DNA of 64,000 nt from Kalmusia sp. IMI 367209 (taxonomy: Eukaryota; Ascomycota; Dothideomycetes; Pleosporales; Didymosphaeriaceae), in assembly GCA_027946365.1 (NCBI GenBank), contig JAPEUQ010000003.1, forward strand, positions 682,001-746,000, written 5' to 3'. The notes beneath the pieces are model-generated. The model saw only the letters and a list, made by a program, of their open reading frames with translations. It had not been told where the DNA came from and did no database searches. Positions 23,711 through 34,837 of the stretch are shown one piece after another. Position 1 is the stretch's first letter, and every line of letters starts with the position of its first letter. A program made the translations under genes and the position numbers.

Positions 23711-25753
23711 ATGCGAACGGCTGGTCTGTTTGTCCTTGCAACGTTGCGGGAGCTCTTTGTCCTCGCTGAGGCAACAAAACCAACCTGACATAACGGAAAT
23801 CCCTTAACAAAGTGGTCTGTTGACCAACAAGCCGAAATTCAAGCTACCATTGAACACTTCATTTCCAATATCTGTGGACAAGCGCTTGATGTTCCCAATA
23901 ATCGTTCTCTCGCTCTCAAAGACATTGGCGTCGTGTTCAGCATCTCTGGAGAGACAGTTGAACATCCTCAGACTTCTTGCGAAGGGGCGTTGCGTGAGAT
24001 TGTCTCCGATTGCTTTGGCAGACAAGGATGCACCGGTGGGACTCTTCAAAGCCCAGACCGAGTGACATATGAGATCTCTTATCAGACTAAGAGCTCTAAA
24101 TCATTCCAAAATGGTCATGGCCTTGTGTCTAAGGGTAGGATGGGTGGAAGAACCAAGCGTCCAAGACCGCACACTACCAGGCCCAAGGCGTTCAAGCCCA
24201 AAACGAAAAACAAGCCTAAATCAAAGCTCAAACCCAAACCAAAGCAGAAGCCAACACATACCAAATCGAAGCCGAAACATAAAAAGCCCACAAAACCCAA
24301 TCGAACACCGGGCAAGCATACAAGAACCTCGGCTGCGGCGAAGGCTACATCCACCAAGACATGCAAACAACTCTACCAACAGCAGCTCAGGGAAGTCAGT
24401 GCTGCTGATAGAGCTTCTAGAAGAGTATCACGGGACATATTCGCTCTCGAAAAGCGATCTACTCGAAAATATGCCAAGGCGTGTAGCGTAAACAAACCAG
24501 CTGTTGCAGAAAAGGGATACGATGACAAAGCAGAAGTCAATGTGCGTGCTTTAGATTATCCGAATAAGAAAGATATGGATAAGCTGGTACGTAGCCCCCA
24601 GTATGCAGGGTATGGTATCGTGTTATCGCGCAGAATATGGGGTCGGTTGACCTGCGCTGACTTTTGATGAAACAGAACACACCCTCGAGGTACTTCGGAT
24701 ACACTAAACCAGCCACTTGCACAAGCTTCGCATTCAGACAGCAAGGAATGCTGAAAGCAAACATTGACCCGAAGGACTACCAAGTTGAGCATGTACTGGA
24801 GTGGCAGACGGTGACCAACTTCTTTACATGGGTAAGGGATAAGAAGATTACCGATCTCCGCTTCCAAGATCCTAAAACCCAAAAGAAAGTGGACTTTTGC
24901 AAATTCTGGAAGGAGACTTGGGTCCTTACAAAGTCAGAGTCATTCTCGATTGTGAGCGGTGGCCCTGAAAGGACAGCCGGAGATCATTTGAAGTGGGGAT
25001 TCCCGGGCCTGCAAAATCGTCCGTACGAATTCACTTTTGTACACAAGACGATCAACGGGATAAAGGCTCAGGTAAGTACATTCCAGAGACCCGAAACAAC
25101 ATTGATGGAATACTTTGCAGATGTGGGCATACAAGTCCGGCAGCATGGGATCCGGGATATTCGGCGTTGATAAAATGACCACCAGAATCGCAGGTAAACA
25201 CACCAGTAGGACGACAAAGCCCAAGTCTCTGGACGAAGCCAAATCAGCTTATCTAGACTTGAGAGCCCTTATGGGTGCACGGAAATACATGAGGAGTTCA
25301 AAGATTGCCAAGACTCTTGGAAAGGAAGTGAAAGAAATGGAGAAAGTGATCAGAAGGATTGATGAAAGTTTGCCTAAGCATCCCAGGCCGGGCGAGGGAG
25401 CCTGGGTGAAGCAGGATTTGGGCAAGCTGTGGATGGAATACATGGACGAGCGATTCAGACTCGCACACGACAGAACGACAAAGGACCTGGACAAGTACAT
25501 CAAGTTGATGCACACGACCTGGAATAATGCCGGCAGAGGCCATCGTAAGAGATCAAGTCCCGACAGAGGTCGCAGCAAGGATAAAGGTAAAGCTCCCGTT
25601 AAACGTTCCAGTAGACATTCCAGCAAATTTTCTAGTAGAAGCTCTAGCACCAACTCGGAGGAGGCGCAAATTAGGGTTTTCCTTCAGGAGGTCAGAAAGC
25701 TTGAAGCTGAGTGGAAAAAGGAAAAGAATATTGAATGGAGAAGGCCTTGGTAG
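23711..25753 (+). pseudogene. Large secreted-type protein with Cys domain, Lys/Pro linker and helical C-terminus; in-frame stop near the 5' end
   Basis: The reading frame runs 23711-24586, then exons 24676-25071 and 25121-25753 (introns 89 and 49 nt). ATG 23711 is followed by a hydrophobic stretch ending LAEA, like a signal peptide, but a TGA at 23786-23788 interrupts the same frame. Downstream come a four-cysteine segment (FISNICG, TSCEGAL, SDCFGRQGC), a linker built of repeated K-P-K/K-P-N units (about 24.17-24.33 kb), then a segment with VEHVLEWQTV and FCKFWKETW, and a helical, serine-ending C-terminus. From memory, similar C-terminal segments occur in fungal proteins annotated beside GH18 chitinase/killer-toxin-like genes; that is a weak link. 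It could be a pseudogene, or the stop could lie in an unrecognised intron (a 54-nt GT-AG candidate has a poor donor). No catalytic motif is visible. Confidence 0.6.
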
Positions 25754-27149
25754 AGATAAAACCATGGCATGTATGTAAAAAGGGCTCAAGAAGGCGACGC
25801 GTTGCTATTTGGGAGTTGTGTATTATTAGCACATCAATCTAATCGGATGGCTACAATGATATCGTGCACCCATCGCATGCGGCCTCTGCCCGCTGCAGAT
25901 CACATCATCGCACTCCGAGACGACACAATTGTTGCCCGAGGTGCCTTCGATCAATTAGGGGCCATTAAAGGTTTTGAACATCACGCCCTGTTTGAAGAAC
26001 GGTCAACTTGTACAGTAATCAACGGAACCGCAGCCACAGATACAACATCAGCCTCCTGCAGTTCCGACGACCTGCAAGGCCCCAATGACACCAACCATAG
26101 ACGACGCACGTAGCTCGTGCACATAGTAAACCTAGACGAAAAATACAATACGTTGTATGGCCCGGAATCTAGTCTATCTGCACGCTCGCTATCAACAAGG
26201 TTGTACTAAACCGTTGCAATCCGGCAGTCATTTTGTCAAATCCTGCCTCAGCCACGACGACCTGCGGACCGAGATACAGCGACGGATAGGAATACAGGCG
26301 AGCCGTTTATCTTCGACGCATTGTCTTTCTATGCTCATACTGCGTCTGAAATTGGGAATTGGAGGGTGGCGAGGGATCGCTTGAGTTGTGCTGTGTATGT
26401 AGAGACTCAAAGAGGCATTTCCAGTCTCTGATCCAATTGAATCAACGTATTTATTGATTTAGGAGCAGTGCTGACGATAGTGAGTAGGAGAGGTATAGGA
26501 TGATCGTAACCTTCTTCATTCGCTTTGATTCGATCTTGGGACGGCGATTCTGACATCTGGGGTGTAATCAGCGGAAGTTTGAGTAAACAATACCTAGTAA
26601 TTGTAGGTGGTAAACCCTGAAATCCCGCCAGCGTGAAAGATAATATGACTGCTCTGTCGCAAGTATTTCCCGAAGGAGCTAGATGCGGCAACGCATCCTA
26701 GATTGCTCACTGAATCAATGCAAGCAGTGCGAATTATCAATGAAGGAGATTCGTTGGGCTCATGACCCTGAAAGGAGCGATATAAATATACAAGATGTGT
26801 CTCGTACTTCAGCCTCAATCTTTCTTGTCACAGAAACGATTGCAACTTCAACACAGCAACATCACCCAAACCTACGATCCACCCTCAAACAAGGTATACT
26901 CATGATCACATTCCAAACTGACAAAAAAACACTAGATCCTATCCTATACATACTACGTATGTTACACGTTCTCACTCTATATCAATGTCCACTTAGTACA
27001 TGACATCCCTAAACCAGGGTCATAACATCAGACTCAAGGCTATGCCACAAAGTCTCTGTTCCGCTCCAGACGCCTTCATAGACTGATGACTAGCTCAAAA
27101 ACATACACAAAAGGCGACTTCTCTCTAGTAAGACTACCAAGGATCACCA
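25754..27149. other. Gene-poor region with an ABC-transporter scrap
   Basis: Apart from the ABC fragment listed separately, I find no gene in this 1.4 kb. Short frames at 26.4-27.0 kb lack domains. The composition is mixed and the region separates the island from the RhoGAP gene. Confidence 0.5.
25847..26000 (+). pseudogene. ABC transporter C-terminal nucleotide-binding-domain remnant
   Basis: An open frame (25769-26113) contains CTHRMRPLPAADHIIALRD followed by TIVARGAFDQL. This matches the end of the second nucleotide-binding domain of fungal ABCC/multidrug transporters: the switch histidine in T-H-R, then the ADHIIAL and I-V-x-x-G-x-F strand-turn. The Walker A, signature and Walker B motifs and all membrane segments are absent on either side, so this is a small relic of a gene of more than 1,400 codons. 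It is a useful marker of past rearrangement or deletion. Confidence 0.65.
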
Positions 27150-29815
27150 CTAGTCATCCATCGGTTTGTCTTCTAGTTGTACTCCTCTAGGCGCCGCGTC
27201 CTCGCTAGCTGCTGCCCTCAAGCTACCGGTTGAGTCCCTGTTGCTCCTCGCCAAGCTGCCAGCGTGTTTCCTAGGGAAGGGTACTCGGGTGCTGGACGGA
27301 GCGGGATGATCTGCGGTCGGAGTCGGGGCCGATGCGCCCTCGGCCGTCCCGTTTGTTTCGGCCGGCTCGACTACTGGGCTGTTGTCTACGCTTCCAGGTA
27401 CCTCAAGCGAGTTTCGCGTTCCGCGCCGCGTCTCGGTCGGTGATGACGTGTTGACGGGGAACCTAGTCTGACTGCGGTCACGGCGGTGAGATCCTCCACG
27501 GGGCCCAGGAGCGGGTGATGTGGCCCGAGGCGAACGCTGAGCAGCAATAGCACGGTTGCGCTCTTCATAGTTGGCGCGTCGATTGCTCTCATCGGTCGAG
27601 ATGGCGCGCGGACGTTGAGCGCCCGAGGACGAGTGGGTCAAAGAGCTAGCACGCTTCAACTCTCCAAAGATGGCGTCTTTATGGGCAAAGAGATCGCGAA
27701 TGAGGCGGTAGCTGTAACGCTCATTCATCGTCAAACTTGACTCTTGTCGTGGTCGTAGGATGCAAGGCGCCAGAGCGTTGGCAAGAGCCGTGACATAGGT
27801 TTCATCAGCGGACGTCAGCTCGATTAGACGGGTGAAATGGGTGCAAATTGCATCCAGGGTAGCGATGTTTGCAAGGCGTAGTTGACCAAGGGTCGACTGG
27901 ATTACATTGATTCGGGTCTCTTCCGATGTTTCAGCCGCCGTTGTGCTGTAGATCGTCTTCACAATCTCATACACATGAGAAGAAACGAGGGAGTCTATGA
28001 TAGTCAATATGTAGAATACAGAGTTCGAATGGATTGAGCTCACCAGGCAATTCAAGCAGGTACAACTTCAAAACATTAGCGACAATGGGTATATCATACT
28101 TCTCCAAGACCTCTTGAGGGAAGTTTTTGCCGGTGTTGATAGAGGCGCGTAGATTATGCGTCTGTGCCAGAGGCACGTCAACGAGCCAAATACCACGACG
28201 AGCCTCGTCACCTTCGAGGTCTGGGTAATGGTTGTCAAGGAAGGTCAGGACGGTGGTGACGATGATAGGGACACGCTTCCGGTCTGACCGTGCGCGTGCC
28301 TCCAGATCCACACCAAATGTCTGCTCGTCGACGGAGTTGTAGTAGTTCTCATAAGTCATGACTCTGGGAATGAATGGACCAGTCCGGTAGTTTTCGAGCA
28401 TGTATCTGAGATCGCCTAGCGGCTGAACAGTTTCCTGGAACAGCATCATCTTATCGACAGTGCTCTGTAAGCTCGGGATCACGTTGCTGATAGCACCGGA
28501 AAAGTCTAGGATTACAGCCTTGATCGCCTTCAACCGATCCAATTCACATCGCTCCATGAACTTGAGATGATCGATCATGGCCTCTTCGAGGTTGCAACGT
28601 AGAGAGTCGAGTTTCTTCACGGATTGCTTGTAGCGATCATCAGCTTCCCGCGCTTCTCGTCGGAGCCTCTCCGACGGGGTCTCGTTGGGATACTGGTTGT
28701 TGAGCGGATTCCAGCCTGAGAGGTATTCCTGAACAGTGCCTACTGGCGAGTCAACAGTGAAGCTATCCGTGGACTGGGCGGTCCCTGCGCGAACGAGAGG
28801 CTGTTTCTTTTCTGGTACGCCCGTGATTTGGAACACCTTTGGTTTCCATTGATAGTTCATCCTGGAGCTGTTCGCGAAAGCGTTGCCAACGTTCCCAACA
28901 AGTCGAAGGAATCCATTGTTAACTAAGTCCTGACCAATGCGCTCGGCATAGCTGACGGTAGTGGCTGCCATATGCTTCTGGATATATTCGGTAATGTCTG
29001 CGCCGTTGGAGCAATTCTGATACACACCAAGAATAGGAACCTTCACTTCGCCAAGTTTGATGTGATCCAGCATGTGGGTCAATATCTTCTTGACCTGGTC
29101 GGGCTGATATGTCTCATCACCAAGGTCGATTGGCTCCTCCTCATTGTCTTCCGGCTCAGACATCTTGATGGTAGGTACTTTCATCTTCGGGCTCTGCGCT
29201 ACCTCGCTTTGCGGGTCTTGGAATGCCAGCTTGTCTTCTTCCTCGAGATCTTCTACAAGCCTGCACTTGTTGTAGTATTGCGAGCGAAACTTGCGCACAG
29301 CCTCAGCTTGTCGGTCGTGCAGCTTGATCCGAGATTGGAGGTCATCCTGCGAGTTCTGCACACGGGCAGCGTGTGCTTCGCACCAGCGGCTAAAGGGATT
29401 TACGACGAGCTCGCGGATGTTGGACCCAATCTTGCGGTGGTTCGAGGCGGCCGTCTCCATCTCAGTTCGCACACCTTCATAAGCCTATCGCCCTGTGAGT
29501 CGCAACACCTCCAAGCCACCAAAGCATAGACTCACCTTGCGCACGCTTGCGCCCTCATCTCTACTGAAGCCACCAGTCACGCGCTCTGTGGCCGGTGTGA
29601 TGCTGGCGAGGCTGTTCCCATATGCCTCTTCAGCGTCAGCTCGCAAGCGAGCGATGGTGAGGATCTGCTGGTTTTCCTGCACGCCCTGTTGTAGCTTTCC
29701 AAAAAGGACTCCCAGTCCTATTGACGTCAGTTCGTCCCTATCAAAGCCTTGATGCCTGTAACGCACCGCCCGCATAGTCGCTCGACCAGAACGAGCCAGC
29801 GAATCCCGACGCCAT
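27150..29815 (-). CDS. F-BAR/DEP/RhoGAP protein (Rgd2/Rga8-like Rho GTPase-activating protein)
   Basis: Exons 29815-29767, 29717-29536, 29484-28044 and 27994-27150 give 838 residues. The start MASGFAGSFWSSDYAG joins after intron 1 to GLGVLFGKLQQGVQENQQIL, an F-BAR (FCH) N-terminus. A DEP domain (about 200-305, DHIKLGEVKVPILGVYQNC) is inserted before the second half of the F-BAR helices (about 350-450), the arrangement known in yeast Rgd2 and fission yeast Rga8. The RhoGAP domain spans about 485-670, with NFPQEVLEKYDIPIVANVLK and LPDSLVSSHVYEIV across intron 3. The tail is Ser/Pro/Arg-rich. It should bind curved plasma membrane and act on Rho/Cdc42 GTPases; the normal arginine-finger position appears to be leucine (see finding). 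Confidence 0.92.
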
Positions 29816-30448
29816 GATCAGGGTATCTCAAGGAAAAAGGCCACAAAACTCCTCGCTAGTAGTCGAATAATCAGTTACGGTGCAGATGGGCGTGTCGTGT
29901 CGTGTCGAGTCGTAGGGTAGCGAGCGTGGAGAGGAAAGTCTGGGGAACGGATGGCGCAGGCCCGGTGATGCAGAGTCGCACACGCAGCACGTCAGCTGTA
30001 GGTGACGAGAATGGCAGTAAGATGGGGGAGAGTCGTGGTAGAGGCACACACGAACGTGTCGCTGGCCAAATCAACGGAGAATAGGAGAATTGCTGACTTC
30101 AGGGGAGCTATTTTGTCGTCGTCGCGCGGGTGCGAGCTGAGAATTGGTTGTCAAGACTGGCGCATCCCTGCTGTCAGTCGGACGCGATCTTGGCTGCGGC
30201 CTGCTAGCCCGTCTTATGTCACGACCTCCCCTGGTCGATGCAGGACCGCTGCCTGTCCTGTTCACTGCACGCCTCCCTGCTTCGGGCATATTCATTGCGA
30301 AACGGCCAGTCCACGCTGTCCGCACTGTGCAAATGCTTCCGTCATCCGTTCGCCAGCCTCAGCCTCTGCATAGTCGTTCGAAAACAACAGTCTAAGCCGC
30401 ATTTCTCTCAGGTCCCACTCCGGTCACGGGGCAACTCCGCTCCACAGC
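29816..30448. promoter_or_regulatory. Bidirectional promoter RhoGAP / CDC43
   Basis: This 633 bp gap lies between outward-pointing start codons. A short GTGTCGTGTCGAGTCGTAG pentamer-like repeat sits at about 29.89 kb. The CDC43-proximal half is pyrimidine-rich. The two genes act on the same class of GTPases, so shared control is possible but unproven. Confidence 0.55.
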
Positions 30449-31753
30449 ATGGCCCCTGGGCTCGCTATTGAAGCCGAAGAGAGCAAGCTCAACTACGCCG
30501 CACATATCCGGTACTGGCGCCGGAACCTGAAGACGTACCTTCCGCGCCAGTACACCAGCAATGATTGCAATCGCATGACGCTGGCTGCCTTCATCATCTC
30601 AGCCTTGGATATCCTGGGTGATCTGCCAGCAGCGCTTTCGTCAGAAGAACGACAGGGCTACATAGACTGGGTCTACAAGTGCCAACTGCCCGAAGGCGGC
30701 TTTAGACCTGCACCGGCAACAGACCTTGGCAGCTCAGCAGACCAAGAAAACCAAATATGGGATCCTTTCCATTTGGCGGGCACCTTCTTTGCGCTTCTGA
30801 TTCTCATTAACCTAGGCGATGACTTGGAAAAAGTCAAGAGAAGAGAGATACTACTATGGCTGACTAAGGTGCAACGGCCAAACGGCGGGTTTGGAGAGAC
30901 GATAGGCGAGAATGGCCGTGTAGAAGGTGGCAATGACTCACGCTTTGGGTTCATGGCGGCGGCTGTAAGATGGATGCTTCGCGGGCATCTTGAGGGGTCG
31001 GTGGAAGGAGTACCTGACATCGACGTCGACAAGTTCGTAGATTGCGTACAGCAAGCGGAAACGTACGATGGAGGACTGTCTGAAGCACCTTATCATGAAG
31101 CCCATGGCGGCTTCACAAGCACCGCCATCAGTGCGCTCTACTTGCTCGACCGGCTCCCATCGAAGAAGCCAGATGGCAGGATACGAGGACTCAGAAATCT
31201 ACCCATGACCCTGCACTGGCTCGCCGCACGACAGACTCTGACTTTAGATGAAGAGGACGCTGCTAACACATACGCGGATGAGACTGACTCCTCAGCGACA
31301 TGTCATGACTCACATTCTTTTTTGAAGCTGCGTAACTTCCCCTCAGCACGGGGCAAGCTATCGTTCGATACCCAACCGAAGACTCACGCTGAGCTCAAGT
31401 GGGTGGGCGTGAACGGAAGGGAGAACAAAATCGGAGACACCTGCTATGCATATTGGGTGTGTGCACCACTTCAACTTCTAGGCCATCTGCATATTATAGA
31501 CCGCAAGCCAATTCGACGCTGGCTGCTTGACAGGACCCAGCACCTGGTAGGCGGATTCGGCAAGCTCCCGGGCGATCATCCGGACCCTCAACACTCATTC
31601 TTGGGTTTGATGGTGCTTTCCATATTTGGTGAAGCTGGATTGCAGAGTGTCGATACAGCACTGTGTATAACGGATAAGGCGAAGCGCCACTTGGAATCGC
31701 TGCCTTGGAGGAGAAAACTACTGGGGCTAAATGATGAGAAGCCTGAGGTGTAG
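30449..31753 (+). CDS. CDC43: Geranylgeranyltransferase type I beta subunit (Cdc43)
   Basis: A single exon of 434 residues. It has the alpha-alpha barrel repeats of prenyltransferase beta subunits (YDGGLSEAPYHEAHGGFTS; QRPNGGFGE; VGGFGKLPGDHPDPQH). The zinc ligands are visible as D330, C332 (in the segment GDTCYAYW) and H382. The N-terminal YWRRNLKTYLP and NRMTLAAFIISALDILGDL fit GGTase-I beta rather than farnesyltransferase or Rab-GGTase. With the shared alpha subunit (Ram2) it attaches geranylgeranyl to C-terminal CaaL boxes of Rho1, Cdc42 and relatives in the cytosol. An acidic insertion of about 40 residues (EEDAANTYADE) lies before the zinc-ligand segment. It is divergent from the RhoGAP gene. 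Confidence 0.93.
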   Translation: MAPGLAIEAEESKLNYAAHIRYWRRNLKTYLPRQYTSNDCNRMTLAAFIISALDILGDLPAALSSEERQGYIDWVYKCQLPEGGFRPAPATDLGSSADQENQIWDPFHLAGTFFALLILINLGDDLEKVKRREILLWLTKVQRPNGGFGETIGENGRVEGGNDSRFGFMAAAVRWMLRGHLEGSVEGVPDIDVDKFVDCVQQAETYDGGLSEAPYHEAHGGFTSTAISALYLLDRLPSKKPDGRIRGLRNLPMTLHWLAARQTLTLDEEDAANTYADETDSSATCHDSHSFLKLRNFPSARGKLSFDTQPKTHAELKWVGVNGRENKIGDTCYAYWVCAPLQLLGHLHIIDRKPIRRWLLDRTQHLVGGFGKLPGDHPDPQHSFLGLMVLSIFGEAGLQSVDTALCITDKAKRHLESLPWRRKLLGLNDEKPEV

Positions 31754-33557
31754 ATGCTATGAAGTCCGTCCACGGGCAGAAATTTACGATGACGAATCTA
31801 CCCAATGTATCTACCATGCCATCTATGAATCCTCCAACGATACCCTCGAATTTGTCCTAGGCGCATAAAACGCCAGGCGTCTTCGTGATTATCACGATTT
31901 TCATTTGCTTACGCTATAACATATATTTAAAGCTACACGGACCGTAAGTCGTTCGCTATGTGCGCTATTCCAGACTCAGTCGAACATGTGGCGCACGGTA
32001 AGTAGGTTTTTCGAGCTTATTGTCAGCAGCACCGCGCGCTTCATATACTTTACGGGTGCCTAGAGCTACACTTACCGCTTTCCCTTTATCAACATCACGG
32101 CAGTGAACTATCATGAGCGACCGCGAATGTCCAGCCCTAACGAGGGCTTTTCACCGGGAGAGTCTTCTAGTCAAGCTCAACATCCGACAGGACCCAATCG
32201 CATGAAGCCCATCAGAATCTTATCTTGGATGACTCTGCCTTGCAACGTGCACTTCATATGACCTGCTTCAAGATCATGAACAATCTCGGATCCGCCACCA
32301 TCATGGTGAATTTAAAGTAGCTGGCTTGGTTTGAGGGGCGATGCGCCTTGTAACCGTCTTCAAGGGGGCCTATGTGCTAGTGAAATCACACTACCAGCCA
32401 CGCCATGTCCGAACCCTGAGCTTTATAAATCTAGGTACGACCGCGGTACCAGATGGCATTTATAGAGGCGAGTCGATATCAGTATTTCGATAGTGTAAGA
32501 GGAGATTATATATGTCACACCGTCTGCTGGAAAACTCGCAAGACGTCGAGGCTATACAACCTTTCATTAAATAGGTCGTCAACTTAGCTACGCAAACCTT
32601 CACGCCTACTTTCAGTACCCTCCTACGGCTAATATTTCCTCGACAGAGAGCAACTCTACAATTTCTAAGCTGTTCTCGCGTGTACACGGAACATATTGGG
32701 CTTGACCAACTGAATGACTTTCATATTTGATCAAGGAATGAAACAAAATAGTAATGCAAGAGCTTTGCTTCTGGGAATGGGATCTTTTAAATGGTGTTCG
32801 CGACATACAGGGGGGACCTCATTAATCGAAGATATGAACTAGTTCCCAGACGTAGCAACCTGCCAGACATTAAGGCAGAACTCAAGCATGCTGCAAGTAC
32901 AACGATAAGATGGATAAATTGGTATGCTGAGATGATTGGCATGACTGTAACCGCAAGTGCGAATCATATGTCCGTACATTTCTTTTATCTCATACCGCCG
33001 AAGAGAGTTATTTTCGGCGACTTAAGTGTTTGAATCGCGCATTGTTTAATCGAGGCTGCAGATGAGCATACGAGCCAAAATACCAAATCCCTGATATACC
33101 CACAGACCCGCCACTTCTTGGCAGCCTATAGCAAGTTCAACACCTAAATTCCTTTCTTCTAGCGAAATCAGGGACTACGAGTAAAGTTAAACGTGTTACT
33201 ATAACAAAATCCTCTCAATTGTCGGTGTTCGTATGGATATGGTGCCTTAAGTTACGATTGATAGAGGTTGAACCCTTCATGCTTTGTTAAAATTATTGCA
33301 ACAATTGAGTAAGACTTAATGTTGAATATGAAGTCTATATCACAGCTTCATTCTCACGAATCTTTATCTACTTCTTACTTGAAGTGTTCCACGCCACACC
33401 ACCAGCCACCTCGGCAAAACCTGCCCCTCCAAAAACCATCCCATCTCCACAAAAAAGTTCGACCTCAGAACTGCAACAAGCTCTTACTGCACTCTAAATT
33501 CACAACCAGCCGCGTCTCCCTCCAAATTCTTCCAACTAGCCACTCCATACAGCAATA
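31754..33557. other. Long intergenic region, AT-leaning
   Basis: No gene was recognised in 1.8 kb. Short frames (for example 32791-33033 on +) lack domains. The last 200 bp before RRP17 are C-rich (CACCACCAGCC-type), consistent with its promoter and leader. The middle is AT-rich with many in-frame stops and may be decayed sequence. Confidence 0.5.
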
Positions 33558-34259
33558 ATGCCGCCTCCCTCCAAAAAGCGCAAAACTGCCGCCATCCCCG
33601 AAATATCCTTCGACCCCGCCGCCCGCGAAGAATACCTCACTGGCTTCCATAAGCGTAAGCTAGCGCGACAGAAGCTCGCCGAGGAGGAAAACGCAAAGAA
33701 GGAGAGAGCTGAGAAGCTGAGGTTCAGAGCGGAGGTACGTCTCGCCTAGGCAATTCCAGCAAAGCGACGAGAGGTCGAGGGCCCAGCTGCACGGCGGAGC
33801 TAATCGTGGGGATAGGTACGCAAGCAGCGCAAAGAGGATCTAGAAAAACACGTCGAAGAAGTGAATCGGTTAGTCAGACAAGCGAACGGCGATCTCAGCG
33901 AGCCAGACGAGGTTGGGGACGAGGAGGCCGAAACCGAGGAATGGAACGGCATTGCAGAGCCCGAAGACATAGACCAAGAAGACGAGTACATCGATGAAGA
34001 CAAGTACACAACCGTGACCATCGAGAGTGTCGGCATATCCAAGCACGGGTTTGAGAAGCGAGGTGGCGAGGAGGAGGCGGAGGGTGAGGGCGAGAAAGAG
34101 AAAGAGAAGAGAGTGTGGACCAAGGAACGACCGAAGAGCAATAAGCCGAAGAAGAAGAAGATCAAGTTCAGGTATGAGACGAAGACGGAGAGGAAGGCAG
34201 AGCGGGTGAAGCAGGGAGTTAAGAAGAAGAAGATGGCAGAGAAGAGGAGGGCGGATTAG
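33558..34259 (+). CDS. RRP17: Ribosomal RNA-processing protein 17 / Nol12 family
   Basis: Exons 33558-33734 and 33816-34259 (intron 81 nt) give 206 residues. The start MPPPSKKRKTAAIPEISFD is followed by AREEYLTGFHKRKLARQK, the diagnostic Nol12 motif (EYLTGFHKRK), and a basic coiled-coil that crosses the intron as RAEVRKQRKEDLEKHVEE. An acidic middle (DQEDEYIDEDKYTTVTI) precedes a very basic C-terminus (KKKKIKFRYETKTERKAER) suited to nucleolar RNA binding. Yeast Rrp17 is a 5'-3' exonuclease involved in 60S subunit maturation; nuclease activity here is inferred from the family. It is convergent with the tropomyosin gene. Confidence 0.92.
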
Positions 34260-34837
34260 GTAGGAGTGTGATAGAGGAATGCTTATTGATACCCATTTCT
34301 GCGATGCCGCTTTTACTAGCATTATTTTGCTTCAGTGAGAAGACGTCAACGTCGTATGCAAAGCGTTCATACTTTGGGGAGGGACACTGCATATGGAGGC
34401 GGCATCAGTTTATGAAAGTACTACCTTTCTTCAGTCTATTCTCATGAGTTGATATATAACGCCATGACTATAAGATGAGTTGTCACATGCATGGCCGAGT
34501 ATGGCAAGTTCAGCATGAGCCGTTTTGGCCAGTCACATCGAGGCGGCATTTCACGGCAGCATGAAATTCAATTCGCACTTTGTTCGCAGTGCTGTAAGGT
34601 CTGATCTTGAAGAGGAAATGTATTGCCACGCTTAGAGACAGTTTGAAACGCAGTCCGAGCTCATCCGCCAATTCCAGGGCGACACCAAGTTATGCAGGTA
34701 AAGGGGTAGTAAAGTAAAGCTTCCATTCACACCACACCTTTCATATCAGCCAACATCCGAGCGCATCCATGCCCTTCAACCCTGGTAATTCACTATTAAA
34801 TTGTCAACAACCTCGAAAGAGGGAGAGAACCGCAAGA
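34260..34837. other. Convergent 3' spacer RRP17 / tropomyosin
   Basis: These 578 bp hold the 3' ends of two convergent genes. Nothing further was recognised. Confidence 0.55.

Noticed and set aside
28972..29529. 185-codon plus-strand open frame
   Set aside because: Antisense to the F-BAR/DEP exon of the RhoGAP gene; hydrophobic composition is a mirror of the acidic sense sequence.
31980..32040. ATGTGGCGCACG followed by GTAAGT as a first exon
   Set aside because: No downstream exon with a domain or a continuing frame could be found.
33800..34322. Ser/Leu/Phe-rich minus-strand frames
   Set aside because: They mirror the Lys/Glu-rich RRP17 exon.
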